64,000 nucleotides of DNA, from the NCBI GenBank assembly GCA_944470555.2, contig OX104127.1, forward strand, positions 144,313,787-144,377,786. The letters are read 5' to 3'. The position numbers and the translations under genes are program-made. This document shows, piece after piece, positions 48,865-60,760 of the stretch. The DNA comes from Heterobilharzia americana (Eukaryota > Platyhelminthes > Trematoda > Strigeidida > Schistosomatidae). The notes under the pieces were generated by a model. The model searched no databases. It was given only the letters and a program-made list of their open reading frames with translations, and had not been told where the DNA came from. Each line of letters opens with the position of its first letter. Position 1 is the stretch's first letter.

Positions 48865-51800
48865 TTATATTTCACTCTATAAGTGATTATCATATAACTT
48901 GTACATATTTCTCATAATCTGCCATAATACACATACATCACTAGGAGTGCTTCAAATATGAATATATTCAAATGATTTTTAGGTAGTATGAATTTATGTG
49001 GTTAGAACCTATTGAGTAAACATCTAAGTAAGCTATATAGTTGTTTTGAAGGCGGATAAATAGAACATTTTTTCACAGGATATACAGATAAACACAGATT
49101 AACTTCCTAGCTAAACATTACTTTCAACCTTAATTGATTTCCTGTGTTAAAAGCGTTAATAAAAACATGATGTTATTTTCGATGAGATGACTTTTATTTA
49201 TCATAATTTCACTGTTTCTACAAAACTGTCTAATAATCTATTCTATTATGCATACTGTCTTCCTTTCAACTGCTTATATGTATAATGGTGAACATCTTAT
49301 TCCATGACATGCTGTTTGGAATGTTGTTTATAAACTATAACTATCCCTCCATTTTATCAACAGAATGACTTGGTAAAAAAAAAACAGTCAATTATGACAC
49401 TGCAGGCTAAGTAGAAGATACAGATTTCGGTATTCATGGTATTTGTGCATAAAACTAATGTGCTTTTTACGTAGACAATTTATGATGGAAAGCGTTTATT
49501 ACATAGTAGATTAGTATTCTTTGTTCTGATATTACTTTTAAAGATGATGACATAATGAAGTAAACGAATCTAATTTTAAGAGATTTTCAAGTCTTGAAAT
49601 ACTGTGAAAAAGATGTTGACTAAGTAACTAACGTTTTGAATTTCTGTCATATTCACCAATATTTTCTGTCAAATGGGTAAGTACTTTTATTCTGTATAAA
49701 ATGTCCAGAGAACCAATAAAGCAAGCTTATTAACCGAAACGATTACCACAGGCTTGAAGCATTTTGTCCTCTTTATGAACAGAGCTGACTGCTACAAGTT
49801 TCTGAAGGACAGATTTCCTTCACATACTTGTTAAAGGCTAAATGGTCATATCACTCTAAAGTGTATCATCATTTCGTAACGTTAGATACTGGAGTTTTAC
49901 AAATCGTGCACTTCACTTTATACATTTCCAAGATACTTTTTTAATATTTTGACGTCAAGTTAGACTGCAAACAAATATCTCAAAACGTCATCGTCTCATG
50001 AAATCCAGTATTGAAAAAGGTGAAGAAAAGTTACAAGAACTGTTGTCACACCTCATATTTGCTTCCTGTATCCTGTCCTGATTATGCAAGATATATTCTA
50101 CGATATTCCTTAATTTTGTAGTTTTCTGACATTTAAAACAAGAGCTAAAATACTCAGGAAACTGAACAAATCACTAGATGACTAGAATCACAGAAAACTC
50201 CCTCGTCTTCATCCAGATAAATATGTAGTTACTTTATTTTTTGTGTCACCATCCACTTACCACAAAAATGACCTTATCATTCGGACTGATATTTTGTGTT
50301 CCTTAGAACCACTCCTCAGATCTAGTATTACAATCATTATAACCAACATAAATTACTTCCAACTATTAGTTGATATACTGGTAGTTGTCCGTTGTTATAT
50401 TGGACCGACTTGTTCGACCTCTGTTGGCATATGGGCTCCTATGAGTATGCTTCCTCATTCACTTCTTCTAATATATCTACTGATAATCAGAGATGGTTAA
50501 GAGTGATAGGAAGCCTTACATTTGCATAGGACATCATGTACTTTTAATGCAGGTTTTAATTACCTTTTCGCACCTTTTCTACGCTGCCGCGCCTTTCTAA
50601 TATAGTTTGCTGACTTGTTAACGTTTGCCCTTTTTATGTTAACATTCTGAATTCTCGACAACGTTGCACATTGCATTTATATACACAACTGTTTCAGGTT
50701 TTTTTTTCTAGTCTTGTTGTAGGAAATAAGTTCTTCCATCCAGACTAGTTTTTTCATTCTTTTTCCTTAAGGGATTTGAGGTCGATATTATCTTGTGAAT
50801 GAGTTAGGTGCTAGTTAGAAACACGCATATTATAAAGTACTCAAGAATATAACACACATCAGGTCTGTGGAAGTAGTCTTTAACACAAGAGCATTTTAAC
50901 ACCTGAAGAATTTCATGACTTAGAAAAACTGAAACAGCACTCAGAACAGATGATGGTTCAAGTGTTGTTGCCATTGATAAAAGTGGACATGAGAGCAATA
51001 TAATGTCTACTCATAAAGATGAAATCTATGACAGACTGTTCCTCAGGAACCGTACACACTGTGTGAGGGAAATTAACAGCCAATTTAGTCGAAATTCTCT
51101 CGGTTAACAAAGAAAAGTTCTATCTACTAAGATTTGTGGAACCTTGACTCTGACATCTTTATGGCGTCCAAAAATCCATCAGCTTGACAATTTTCTGTCA
51201 AATATTGTCATTGAATAGGTCTTCAACTCACAAGCTTGCTGAGTGGTTGGTTGAGCCTTTAGGTCCTAATAAGGCACACTTTTGTAAGTTTTGTTTCGAA
51301 ACCATGTTTTCTCTTGACACGAATTCTTGCTCTACTATTGTCTCTTTGAGACGGACATTTGACATTTTAAGTCTACCAATAATATAGGATTACCGTTTCT
51401 CCTTTCTTATCTTAAAGCACATCTTCTTGATGTACTGGTCATGTTAAATCTACTTTTAAGAGTAAACATTTCCACCAGATAGATGGAATGATCATAAGAA
51501 TTCCTTTAAGTCCTTTTCTTACAGGTAACATATTTTGACAGTCTGGTTGAAAAATTATCTGCTATAGTTTTTTTTGTTAAAAGATAAGTAGTAGGCGACA
51601 TCATAATTGTATGTGATAATCGAAACTTTGTCAAATGGTCAAAGCTCAAAGCAATATAAGCTTAACACATGAGAAGGAAAAAGATGACTACTTATGATTC
51701 AAAAACATCTTCATAACTCGCAACAAGATGGGTCAATAAAAAGTTCCATCTGTTATAAACCAAAATGGAGACAAGACAGCTTCTGAATTGCCATGGTTTC

Positions 51801-51885
51801 TGCTTCCTTAAGTTTAAACAGGTAGTTGTCAGATATTTATCCTGTAGAATTCAAAGGATTTACTCAGAAGCTAATTCATCTTATT
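48865..51885. other. Intronic, mostly unique-looking
   Basis: Only the family A tail fragment at 50385-50450 was recognised. Confidence 0.45.
50385..50450 (-). repeat. Family A tail fragment
   Basis: Matches the tail at 58660-58730: CTCTGTTGGCATATGGGCTC then CTATG. Confidence 0.65.
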
Positions 51886-51888
51886 ATT

Positions 51889-52440
51889 TTAGAAGTAGTA
51901 TTCATCATGGACTGACATCAGTTGGGGAACCAGTGAAAATCTGAGAGCACTGGACACCTGTTTCGTCCAATTAGTATGGGACTCCTCAATAGTACGCACC
52001 CACGACCCGGCTAGGGGTCGAACTCAGCACATTCAGGTTTCACGGCGAACCCATCAACCATTCAGCCACTGGGTCGGTTTCCAGTGGTTGACAATTTCTA
52101 ACTTGTGTCAAATCACGACATAGCGCGACTATCACCCAAGGTCTTCAGTTAGTATCCACTTCACTTCCGACTGGTTGACCCCACAGGTCACGACTTCTCC
52201 TTAGAACTTATTGATATCCATCTGGAAGCAAGTCACTAATGAGCATTATACACTAATGTGTTTTGAGATGAGTGGGGATTTTTAATTTAGAAGTAGTATT
52301 CATCATGGACTGACATTAGTTGGGGAACCAGTGAAAATCTGGGAGCACTGGACACCTACTTCGTCCAATTAGTATGGGACTCCTCAGCAGTACGCACCCA
52401 CGACCCGGCTGGGGATCGAACTCAGGACCTGAAGGTCCTC
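51889..52440 (-). repeat. Family B tandem dimer (period 398 bp)
   Basis: AGAAGTAGTA begins at 51891 and 52289, giving a 398-bp direct repeat. Unit 1 runs 51891-52288 (ribozyme, head with GTTCGACCCCTAG, and about 200 bp extension); unit 2 is truncated at about 52440. Unit 1 has C3 to U in the core. Unit 2 keeps CUGAGGA but has GAAG for GAAA. Confidence 0.85.
52343..52396 (-). ncRNA. Hammerhead ribozyme-like, family B dimer unit 2
   Basis: Stem I AGUACUG/CAGUGCU (one G-U pair), CUGAGGA, GUCC/GGAC around a long loop, GAA followed by G instead of A at 15.1, then GUC. Nearly canonical, with possibly reduced activity. Confidence 0.5.
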
Positions 52441-52643
52441 AAAATACATTCATTCTATTGTTATTCGATAACAATTATCTCAAGAAATTGATTTTTCGTA
52501 ATCTAAACGCTCAACAAATAAGATCCATTGTTCAATCAGATCCAAAGAAAGATATCAATGTCACACTACCATATATTAGTGATTTAAGGGAGCCATTTGG
52601 GAAACTAAGTATGTACCAAAGGTTAACTGGATACAGTAAATGA
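52440..52643 (+). pseudogene. Possible Penelope inter-domain fragment
   Basis: A short reading contains KKDINVTLPYISDLREPFGKL, which loosely resembles the LPY..G.SE.L..IL segment linking RT and endonuclease in Penelope elements. No catalytic motif is present. It abuts the family-B repeat at 52289-52440. Function cannot be asserted. Confidence 0.22.
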
Positions 52644-53584
52644 AACTAATGCGATCCTGTAAATCTTTTTGGCGTCTGAATGATGAGATCATATCCAGTT
52701 GCTTTTCTCATTTCATATGTACGTGTGACTATAAAGGACCCATCGATCTGTTGAAGCTAGACCTACAAAACACATTTCACAATGGTCGCAACAACAAATC
52801 ATGTCATGAGATGCAAATGAACCTGATAACAGTTGTCCAATTTTGTCTACAGCTCAATTTGAATCTGTAAGCATCTTTCATACCTATTTACAAAACCTAT
52901 CGAAGGCAATATTCAGGTCTATTGAAGCTCTTACTGTGAAAGACCTTTGACCTGCTTACTGCATTCATAAACAACTTGTTGTTGCATTAAGCGTGCCTTG
53001 CTAACTCAGATTATTACACCATCTTTATCCTCCCCTATACCCTAATAATTCGGCCCTTTATCGATTCCTTTCTGAGCCTGTTTATTCCTTATTTCCCGAA
53101 ATTATAAGTGGACCAACTTATTTGTTTAAATGAAAATACTTTCGTTTGCAAGATAGGTACAAAGGAGAGAAAATATAGTTATTTTCTTTTACAAGTCTGT
53201 ATATGTTTTTGTATCCATGTGTTATTTCTTGAGAAACTTCCAACATCTCATTATGAGAGTGTTTACTTACCTTTAGTTAACTTACTTTCAGATTTAAATG
53301 CACTTGAATGAATCCATGTTAAGTTTATTAATTTCTTTAACCATCTATAGATAAGACAAGTACTTGAAATAGAAGTTGTTTTCTATTTTAGATGAAGCTA
53401 AACCCAAAGAGTAACCTTTGTAGTCATGGAAATACAGTTTTCATTCTTTAAGCCAAACATGAACCTAGTTTTATCATGAGGTTATAAGAAACTTTCGCGC
53501 TTGCTAAACTGGTTGTCATAGATCTCATCAGCTTATAATGAGATAAGTTTTTGTTGAGTAAGACAGTGGTGGAATAAATTCTTT

Positions 53585-53587
<3 letters not shown>

Positions 53588-53650
<63 letters not shown>
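53588..53650. repeat. (AT)n microsatellite
   Basis: About 62 bp of pure TA, the longest in the window, directly followed by a family D 3' part. Confidence 0.97.
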
Positions 53651-53651
<1 letters not shown>

Positions 53652-53689
53652 CTATGTCCTTTGCTAGACAGAGCAACTTTGGTAGGGCA

Positions 53690-53830
53690 CCATGATAGTC
53701 AGTCGCCTGGCTTGGTGACCATATTGTAAAATGATCAATAGAATGAGATAATCACATACGACTGAACAATATGCAATCGGTTACTCTGTAGTGACCAACC
53801 AGTGTACTTAAAGCGTCATTCACCATAGTT
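53690..53830 (+). repeat. Family D 3' fragment
   Basis: CCTGGCTTGGTGACCATATT, AATGATCAATAGAATGAG and CTGTAGTGACCAACCAGTGT match the ends of other D copies. Confidence 0.65.
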
Positions 53831-54307
53831 CTCGGCTAGTGGATGTGAGTGTTTCTATGATTAGCTCTACAAAGCCATGCTATTCCTTGATTCTTTTATC
53901 AAAGACTAATGAATAACTATTACTATTTATGTAAACTATCTTTGTATTTCGATAAATGTCTTCTACTCTTTTTTATACAGTAATCCTTTTTCACAACTAT
54001 GGAATATTTGTTCAGTGATAAATCTTAAATGTATGGTAATAAATCCAATATAAATTCCATGATTGTTATCGATCTTACCCTCAAAATACCTACTTTATCA
54101 AACTTAATCATATTTTTCCTTCTTAGATTGCATGAAAGCGATAGGAATGTTCCTCTTTTCACATTTATTTTGCACTTTGTATAAATAAGGCAGAGAACGT
54201 TTAAACTTTTGGGTTTCATGAACTGAAAAAAAACTCAGAGAATTAATTCATGCTTTTGTGAACTAACTTCCCGTTACCATACTAGGTAAAATCACTTGTT
54301 GCATATG

Positions 54308-54480
54308 TGGTGGCTTCCGTGTCCCAGTGACCTAATGGACAACGCTTTGTTATTTGAAGCCATGCGTACTACGTTCAAGTCTCGGTGGGAACAACATTCA
54401 TTGGAGTGCAGGTATGTACAGTTGACAAATCCCAAATAGGATAAAAGGCATGTCCTGAATTCTATCCCAAGGCACTAAGT
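54308..54480 (+). repeat. Family A SINE
   Basis: Head with TAATGGACAACGCTTTG and GTTCAAGTCTCGGTGGGAAC. The ribozyme is mutated (TTGACAAATCCCAAATAGGA, TAAAAGGC). Confidence 0.75.
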
Positions 54481-55469
54481 AGACTACAATATAAATTATT
54501 TCTTATTACAGAGTAAGTGTAATTTTATTTTCCTAAACTTTTAGAAAATTCAACAGGAACATTATTTTGGAAATGCTAAAAATAGAGTGAGATACGTTTT
54601 GAGTCTGTAGTAAAAGTATATGTTCTCAAAGCATTTTCAGCTTTCGAAAATCCACTTTCTCTTAGTTACAAAGTTACTTTCTTGTATAAAAGTGAAGTAA
54701 AAAAAAGCCAACTAGATTCTAGTTGTCTAACTTCATTCCATTTTCAATTTTCTTAAGAATTAGGATTTAAACTTTGTGACTAAATACGTAGATAGGCTAC
54801 AAAAACAGGTTTTCATTCTATTTGAACTGAACTATAAACATCAACTGAGAAATTAATCAACAATTAAAGTACGTAAAATTCCAGTCTATCTTGTCTCTAC
54901 CAAGATCTAGTCAAGGTAGACTGTCTAAGTGGTTGCGTAAAATATGAATACACAATGCTAATTAGGATAGTACATTCACTTTACATTCAAGAGAGATACA
55001 ATATTTGAGAAAATAGACGCAAGAGTTAAAGAAAGGCTGAGAAGAAGCTGTTCTGTAGCCAAACTTATATCGGTATACAATACCGCATCTCCACTGAACT
55101 AGTCCGAATCAGATAAATACATTGCTCATGTCACCTTCAAAAGCGTTTATGAATCTACATACATTTACGGTAGCAACAACTTTTAGCGGACTGATAGGAG
55201 GGCATCGATTAGCATATTCTGAAGAACTTGTACCTGTAAGAAAGCACGATTCTAACCATATTCACTTGACATCAGATTGGTACTTCTTGTGCTTGCAAAA
55301 TAATCAACGTACACACAATGTCAGAAATATTAAGCTTAGCAAAAATGATTGTTAAAAAGCAATTTGAGCCAGATTTTTTCATTCAGAAGGACAGTGCGGT
55401 CAATCTAACTATCAAAGTGACTAATTCCGTCTTGTTTCATTTTAATTTGAAGGTTTGTGGAGATTGATT

Positions 55470-55600
55470 GATTTCAAGGTGGTATCCACTATAAATTGAC
55501 ATCGTTTAGATGACCTTTCAAAACCTAGTAGTACTGGATAGTTGCTTTGTTCTATTATGGAAGCCCTTGACCATGCCCTCAATAACACACAAAATCACCA
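55470..55600 (-). repeat. Family B copy, degraded
   Basis: AAATTGACATCGTTTAGATGACC and a ribozyme remnant around TAGTTGCTTTGTTC can still be aligned. Confidence 0.45.
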
Positions 55601-56527
55601 TAGGACCTTACACACAAGTTGCTGCACCTTACAGTAGTACACAAAGAATAAGTGGATAGAAAAAGACTGATATCTAAGTAGATGGTGTGTGGGAGGAGAA
55701 ACAACTTGAAAATGTAAGTCTGTGAAAATCTTGAATCTTTGGAAGATATGAAACAATGAATACATGTGCACCATTGTGACTGATTTTCAGACATGTTACC
55801 AAAAGTCCTCATCCACTGATTCCTTTTATTTCGAGGACTCCAACTGGATAGGCTACATTTCTCAACACGTCTCAGAACAACAGTCAGCGACTTTATGCAC
55901 TGGTGTTAAGTCTTGGTCTTACAAATATGAGCCTTTTTTCAGCCCAATTCTATTTCACATAGTGTTGTACGCCAAGGTAGGTTTTGGCTCGGTATAAACA
56001 ACATATGTCCAAGCCACCTCAGTTACAGAAGGTTCAAAGCCTCATGAACTTACTGAAGACCACAAGCAAGCAAGAACCTTGGGTTGCAGACTACCTACCA
56101 GTCACCTTCAACCACTTAACATAAGGTTAGAATGGAAACAGATTCATTGTTATTCATAAAACTTCCTTTTTTCATGTTTGACATTATTATTTAAGTGTCA
56201 TTTAGTGAATAATAGTTGTATCCTAGGAATCCTTTTGGTAAATGAGAATCTATTTCTTAGCATCACTTTCAAACAAAATTGTAGTAAGCTTTGGTCTCTT
56301 CCCAGGTTATGGAGGACAGTTTAGTGACATATGATAATAACAAGAAGTTTTGGGGAAAAGACCAAATGTAAGCTAAAAATGACACTTCTCAGTAAACAGC
56401 TCAGGCATTCAGGCTTCATAAAAGCCATTTTGCACCCTCATATATCATATATATTTCGATGGAAAGACGTTGATAAACCTCTTCATAGTAAGCAGTAAAC
56501 ATAATTTAATCATTTTTTCAGTGTACC

Positions 56528-56680
56528 ATTATTTCCAGTGACTCAATGGTCACGTGCTCACCGCAGAACTTGAAGGTTCTGGGTTCTATCTTTGGCAGAG
56601 TAATAGGTTTGCTCTGAAATTCCCAATATTCCTCCCACTGACATCAGTCCATGATGAATACCATCATGATACCGTGAAAG
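56528..56680 (+). repeat. Family B copy lacking the ribozyme
   Basis: Head CCAGTGACTCAATGGTCACG and GGGTTCTATCTTTGG joined to the 3' end CCACTGACATCAGTCCATGA. The hammerhead segment is deleted. Confidence 0.7.
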
Positions 56681-56934
56681 TAATTAACCTTTTCATCTAT
56701 CGATATCAATCCCATCAGAAATCATCTGTTGTGTTTAAGATTATATCATAGAACCACTGTTCAACCTCAAACATGAATATTTAAAATGGATGATATTCTG
56801 TCATTCAACGGTGTATTTGAGAAAGTAAGAAGAGTTTGCATTCATCTTTCTTCCTTAAATTAAGAAGAAGTTAGACATAATTTCCTATTCACATCAGGAT
56901 GAATAATTAGAATAATGTTGTAAAATGTTATTGC

Positions 56935-57150
56935 TTATATTACATCGTCGTTGATTGGACTGAATTGATCAGTCTCTGTTGGCATATGGGCTCCTATGCG
57001 GATACCTCGATATTGCCTGTCTTTTAATTATGTTTAGTAATGATGGGCAGTGGCTAGCAAAAGAATCCAAGATGCGCACTTCATCCTATTTCGGACTCGT
57101 CCTGGATTCTACTGCTAGCCACTGCTCATCATTACTAAATGTTGTAAGAT
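56935..57150. repeat. Family A tail and palindromic terminal blocks
   Basis: Minus tail at 56945-57015, then the terminal block on minus (57032-57069) facing the same block on plus (57103-57140). Together these form arms of about 37 bp around a 33-bp centre that still holds CGAGTCCGAAATAGGATGAA. Confidence 0.8.
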
Positions 57151-58060
57151 GTTTGATTCCGATTACATACACCAGTGAATACTTGTATATTTGAAAGGAA
57201 ATAATAAAACAATTACCAATTTGTACATGGTTTTTAAAAGGTTTTTTCTATTCTCTAACCAACTCCTATTCCACTTACTAATTATAACTAATTTTCAAAT
57301 TATTAGGCTAACATGCATTATATGTTGGCGTTTATTTTGAGATAGATTCAACTAAAAAATTACTTCACATAAATTAACCATGTATTCAAATAAAAAGTTT
57401 TTTATATGAAAATATGTCGTTTATACTCGTTGAGTTGACTTGTTCCCTATTAGAGTAATAATAATAATAATAAACTTATTTGGTGCACATACTCTGTGTT
57501 CAATGTACAACATATGAGTTTAAAACGATTAAATAGCTAAAAAGTAATCTTTAAAAAAAATACGTGGGAAAAATCATTGAAACAAGAAACGGAAATGTAA
57601 AGCAGATTGTTTTAATTATTAAGCTGTAAAGTTAAATTTTCTGAAATGTTAAAGGAAACATTTTATGGTCTGATAAGTGACAAGACAGTATGAATAAATT
57701 CTATTTTGAAAAGCTATTTATCTTATCTTCTAACAGAATATAATTCGTTTGTATTACGTGATAACTAAGATGCGTACACAAAGGAGTCATGTATAACCTG
57801 AACGGTCTAACTGTAAATTTGCTGACTTCAGCAGTAATGAATGATACAAGGTCACTTTAGAGAAGAGACAAAACAGTTTCAAAAGGTTATGTTATGGATT
57901 TACGTTACGAATAAATGTCAGTGAACTAGAAATTAAGGTACTGAAATTCCTGTTGATGGATTAACCAGAAGAAATATGGTAACTATGATAACTTTTCTGA
58001 AATTGGGAAAGGTAATCAATTATATAGAATAAATTTTAATTTACTTATATGTTTTGATAC
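57150..58060. other. Intronic AT-rich stretch next to the FN3 exon
   Basis: Short (AAT)n at 57456-57473 and nothing else recognisable. Confidence 0.5.
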
Positions 58061-58064
58061 TTAC

Positions 58065-58203
58065 AGTCTGATGTTTGTAGGCATATTCGATCACTGTACT
58101 GACTTTCACCAGCTTGATTGTGCGCCTTCACTCGTGCACGATAGATAGATCGAAAATGTAAGCCTTCTACTGTGCACATAGTTTCCACTCCACGGTAAAC
58201 TTT
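58065..58203 (-). CDS. TRIM9: TRIM9-like E3 ligase, internal exon (C-terminal half of FN3)
   Basis: This is an internal exon of a TRIM9/TRIM67-type E3 ubiquitin ligase, a cytoskeleton-associated class I TRIM protein with order RING, B-boxes, coiled coil/COS, FN3, SPRY. It encodes 46 codons plus one base. It reads [17 protein letters not shown], then [17 protein letters not shown], and ends in LQTSD, which is the F and G strand region of the TRIM9 FN3 domain as I know the family. The 5' boundary is an acceptor ending CCTCCTAG (phase 0). The 3' boundary is a donor GTAAGT at 58064 (phase 1). Joining its last T to the next exon gives LQTSD-F-TWF, matching the family junction between FN3 and SPRY. 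The first half of FN3 and all N-terminal domains were not found in 58204-64000. Confidence 0.88.
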
Positions 58204-58433
58204 CTAGGAGGCAAAATAAAATTGAATAGAACAAAAAGTATCTTTTCAAGGTTTATTTCATAACAAAGAGTAATCATTCACTTTGCCTCGTTATATCATC
58301 TAATGCACTGTTATCGAACAAAAAAATCCTGGTCCAAAATAACTAAGAAAGGGTTGAAATACAAGGGTCTACACAACTAAAAAAAACTCGGACATATTTG
58401 TTTAGAAGTAGATTTTTAGCAGTGATATCATTT

Positions 58434-58735
58434 TAGTAATGATGGGCAGTGGCTAGCAGTGGAATCCAGGATGCACATTTCGTCTTATTTGGGACTCGTC
58501 AGCTGGATGTACCTGCTTCCCAGTGAGTGATGTTGTTCCCACCAGGACTCGGACTTGGGAGCGATTGCTTCAAACACGAGAGCATTATCCACTTCACCAC
58601 CGAGCCACGATAGTCACTTCTTGTGCAACGGGTATAGGTTTTAGTGTTATTGCTTGTATTACATCGTCGTTGATAGGACCGAATTGATCAGTCTCTGTTG
58701 GCATATGGGCTCCTATGCGGATGCCTCGATATGAT
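58434..58735 (-). repeat. Family A (Sm-alpha-like) SINE, full-length reference copy
   Basis: About 300 bp, 231 bp upstream of the TRIM9 FN3 exon and co-oriented with it. Order on minus: tail/leader (ATATCGAGGCATCCGCATAG, GGTCCTATCAACGACGATG), tRNA-like head (GGTGAAGTGGATAATGC, then GTCCGAGTCCTGG), GGGAACAACATCACTCACTG, hammerhead, and terminal CACTGCTAGCCACTGCCCAT. Confidence 0.88.
58464..58508 (-). ncRNA. Hammerhead ribozyme of family A SINE, core intact
   Basis: Stem I AUCCAG (58503-58508) with CUGGAU (58464-58469). CUGACGA (58496-58502). Stem II GUC/GAC with one extra mismatch. GAA, a minimal stem III AUG-UG-CAU (58471-58478), and C17 at 58470. Short stem III is characteristic of Sm-alpha hammerheads, which cleave better as dimers. 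Confidence 0.75.
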
Positions 58736-59269
58736 ATGATTTCTCAATAAAATCAGTGGGGAAATAAATCGGATCCACTGCTGGTATACATAAAGTACAT
58801 CTAAAGAAGCTATCTCTCTGAACTTCTTATTCCAAATACTAAGGGTATTCTATTGTGGCTATTAACTGTACGTGTATTTTTTAATGAAGCCAGTTTAGTG
58901 AAATATCTGTGTTGTTATTATATGTGTTGCAAAAACTCAAGCACTCTGAGCTTTACTTGGTAATTTCAAAGTTTATTGCATTGAACAGTCAACTCATGAA
59001 CGACCTATGATACACTTCCAATTCAGTGGAGGAGTGAAGCAGAATATGCTGTCAGTCCTAGTTCTTAGTTTACCAATCCAGTGGTTGTCATCAAGAATAG
59101 TGAACAGTATCTAGCAGCGACTGCAGTAATGAACTAACCTGATTTAAAACTACTGTCAGCTGAAGCCTTCTGACAGTAAATTATAATGAATTAGAGTTGC
59201 CTAAGTAAATATTGTTCAGAGTAAGCTGATGTTCTTTTTAGTATTAATTATCTGATAACGCTTCACCTT

Positions 59270-60215
59270 ATTATTATTTGTCTCCTGGGTTCCTAATGGA
59301 ACATAGGTCTTCAGTAGCACGTCTCTAGTGCACTATGTTCTATGCAAAATTTTGAATCTGGTTCCACGATAGACCAAAAGCTCTCATTTCTTCCTCATAT
59401 GATCTCCTCCATGTCACCCTCACCTCGGACCCCCAAATCGTCTTTTCCCCACCTAGGTTCCACTCAACGGTCTGGAGAATGATGTCCCCAGTCGGCCTTC
59501 TCAGTGCATGCCCAATACATCTCCACTTCCTTCCACTGCATATTTTTTGGGTAATAGGTTCTTGGTTGGTTCGTTAGCAGGCCGCAGTTCCTTGTTGCTC
59601 ATTCTTATTATTCTGGCCATCTGAGCTTCAGCAACGAGCGTAAGCATTTGTTGATGAATATCTGTAGTTTGTTGGAAATACCTTTCGTAACGCGCCAAGT
59701 CTCTGAGCCATACGGGAGCACTGACTTGACATTGATGCTGAAAATCTGGATCTTGTTCCACATGCTGAGTGCAGTGCAGTGCAGATCTCCACACTGGTTC
59801 CAAACTAATGGAAGCCTGTTTTGCTTTTCCGATCCTGGCTGCCTTCGACATCCTCGTCTGTGCCACCGCCTGTAGTTGAAACAGTGCTTTCTAGAGAGGT
59901 AAAGGAGGCTACTTCCTTTAAGTTTCTCCCGTCGATAGTGATTGGAGCTTCTTGTTGTTGTTAATGGTGATGTTGGTTGGATATCTTCATCACCTCTGTC
60001 TTCTCTGCCCTGTCTCTTCTGTCAACTTGTTAATTCTTGCCTGTAGATCTTCAAGTTTGTGTGACATTAGACATAAGTCATCGGCGAAATCCAAATCTTC
60101 TAGGTTCTTTTCTGCGGTCCAGAGTATCTCCCTCTTCTCGCTCCTCACTGTTTGTTGCACAATCCAGTCCACTACAATCAGAAATATCACATGTGATAGA
60201 CACTTCACCTTACTT
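59270..60215 (-). mobile_element. RTE/SR2-like LINE, 5'-truncated copy
   Basis: Minus-strand copy retaining the canonical palm LDFADDLCLMSHKLEDLQ at about 60060-60130. It then shifts frame through KTEVMKI and ETLRK-like stretches and resumes with ARIGKAKQASISLEPVWRS and RDLARYERYFQQTTDIHQQ. The 3' end matches the copies at 12166 and 25297. It lies upstream of the first visible TRIM9 exon and is co-oriented with it. Confidence 0.82.
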
Positions 60216-60439
60216 ACTATTAAAACATCTTAAATATTAATAAACATTTGTGGTATGGTTTCCATCCCGATTTTTTGATGAAGCAACCTAATGTTCTCTA
60301 TAGAGCAACAATGCAAACAGACAGGACATTGTTTTGTGAAGTGAGTTGCTTGGTGGCATAACTTATAATTTGATACATATCATGAAGAAAACTGTATTTG
60401 ATTATCACTGCTTTCTAGATAGATATGATTAAGCCACTT

Positions 60440-60760
60440 GATAATCAACCACGGCTTGAATAACTCAGTGGCAACATGTCTGACTGTAACACTGGGTAAC
60501 GCTGGTTCAAATCCCGGAAGAGACACCAGTTCTGTCAACGTAGCAGATATGCGCTGCTGACGAGTACCAAAAAGCACGGGGCCTAGTTTGGGCACGGCTT
60601 CCTCTAGATTGCCCCTAACCAATCAGTATCTATCAAACTGCACCACGTTTTTGAGCCTCCTACCTTAGTGGCTACAATGATCAATGGAACTAGGTCAGCA
60701 CTCAAGACTAGACAACGTGAAACTGATTGCTTTGCAGAGACAAGTCAATATGTTTGATAA
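60440..60760 (+). repeat. Family D, near full-length copy
   Basis: tRNA-like head GAATAACTCAGTGGCAACAT and GCTGGTTCAAATCCCGGAAG. Hammerhead remnant CTGCTGACGAGTACCAAAAA then GCACGGGGCC, where GAAAC has become GGGGC. Body GCTACAATGATCAATGGAAC and end GAAACTGATTGCTTTGCAGA. Confidence 0.7.
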
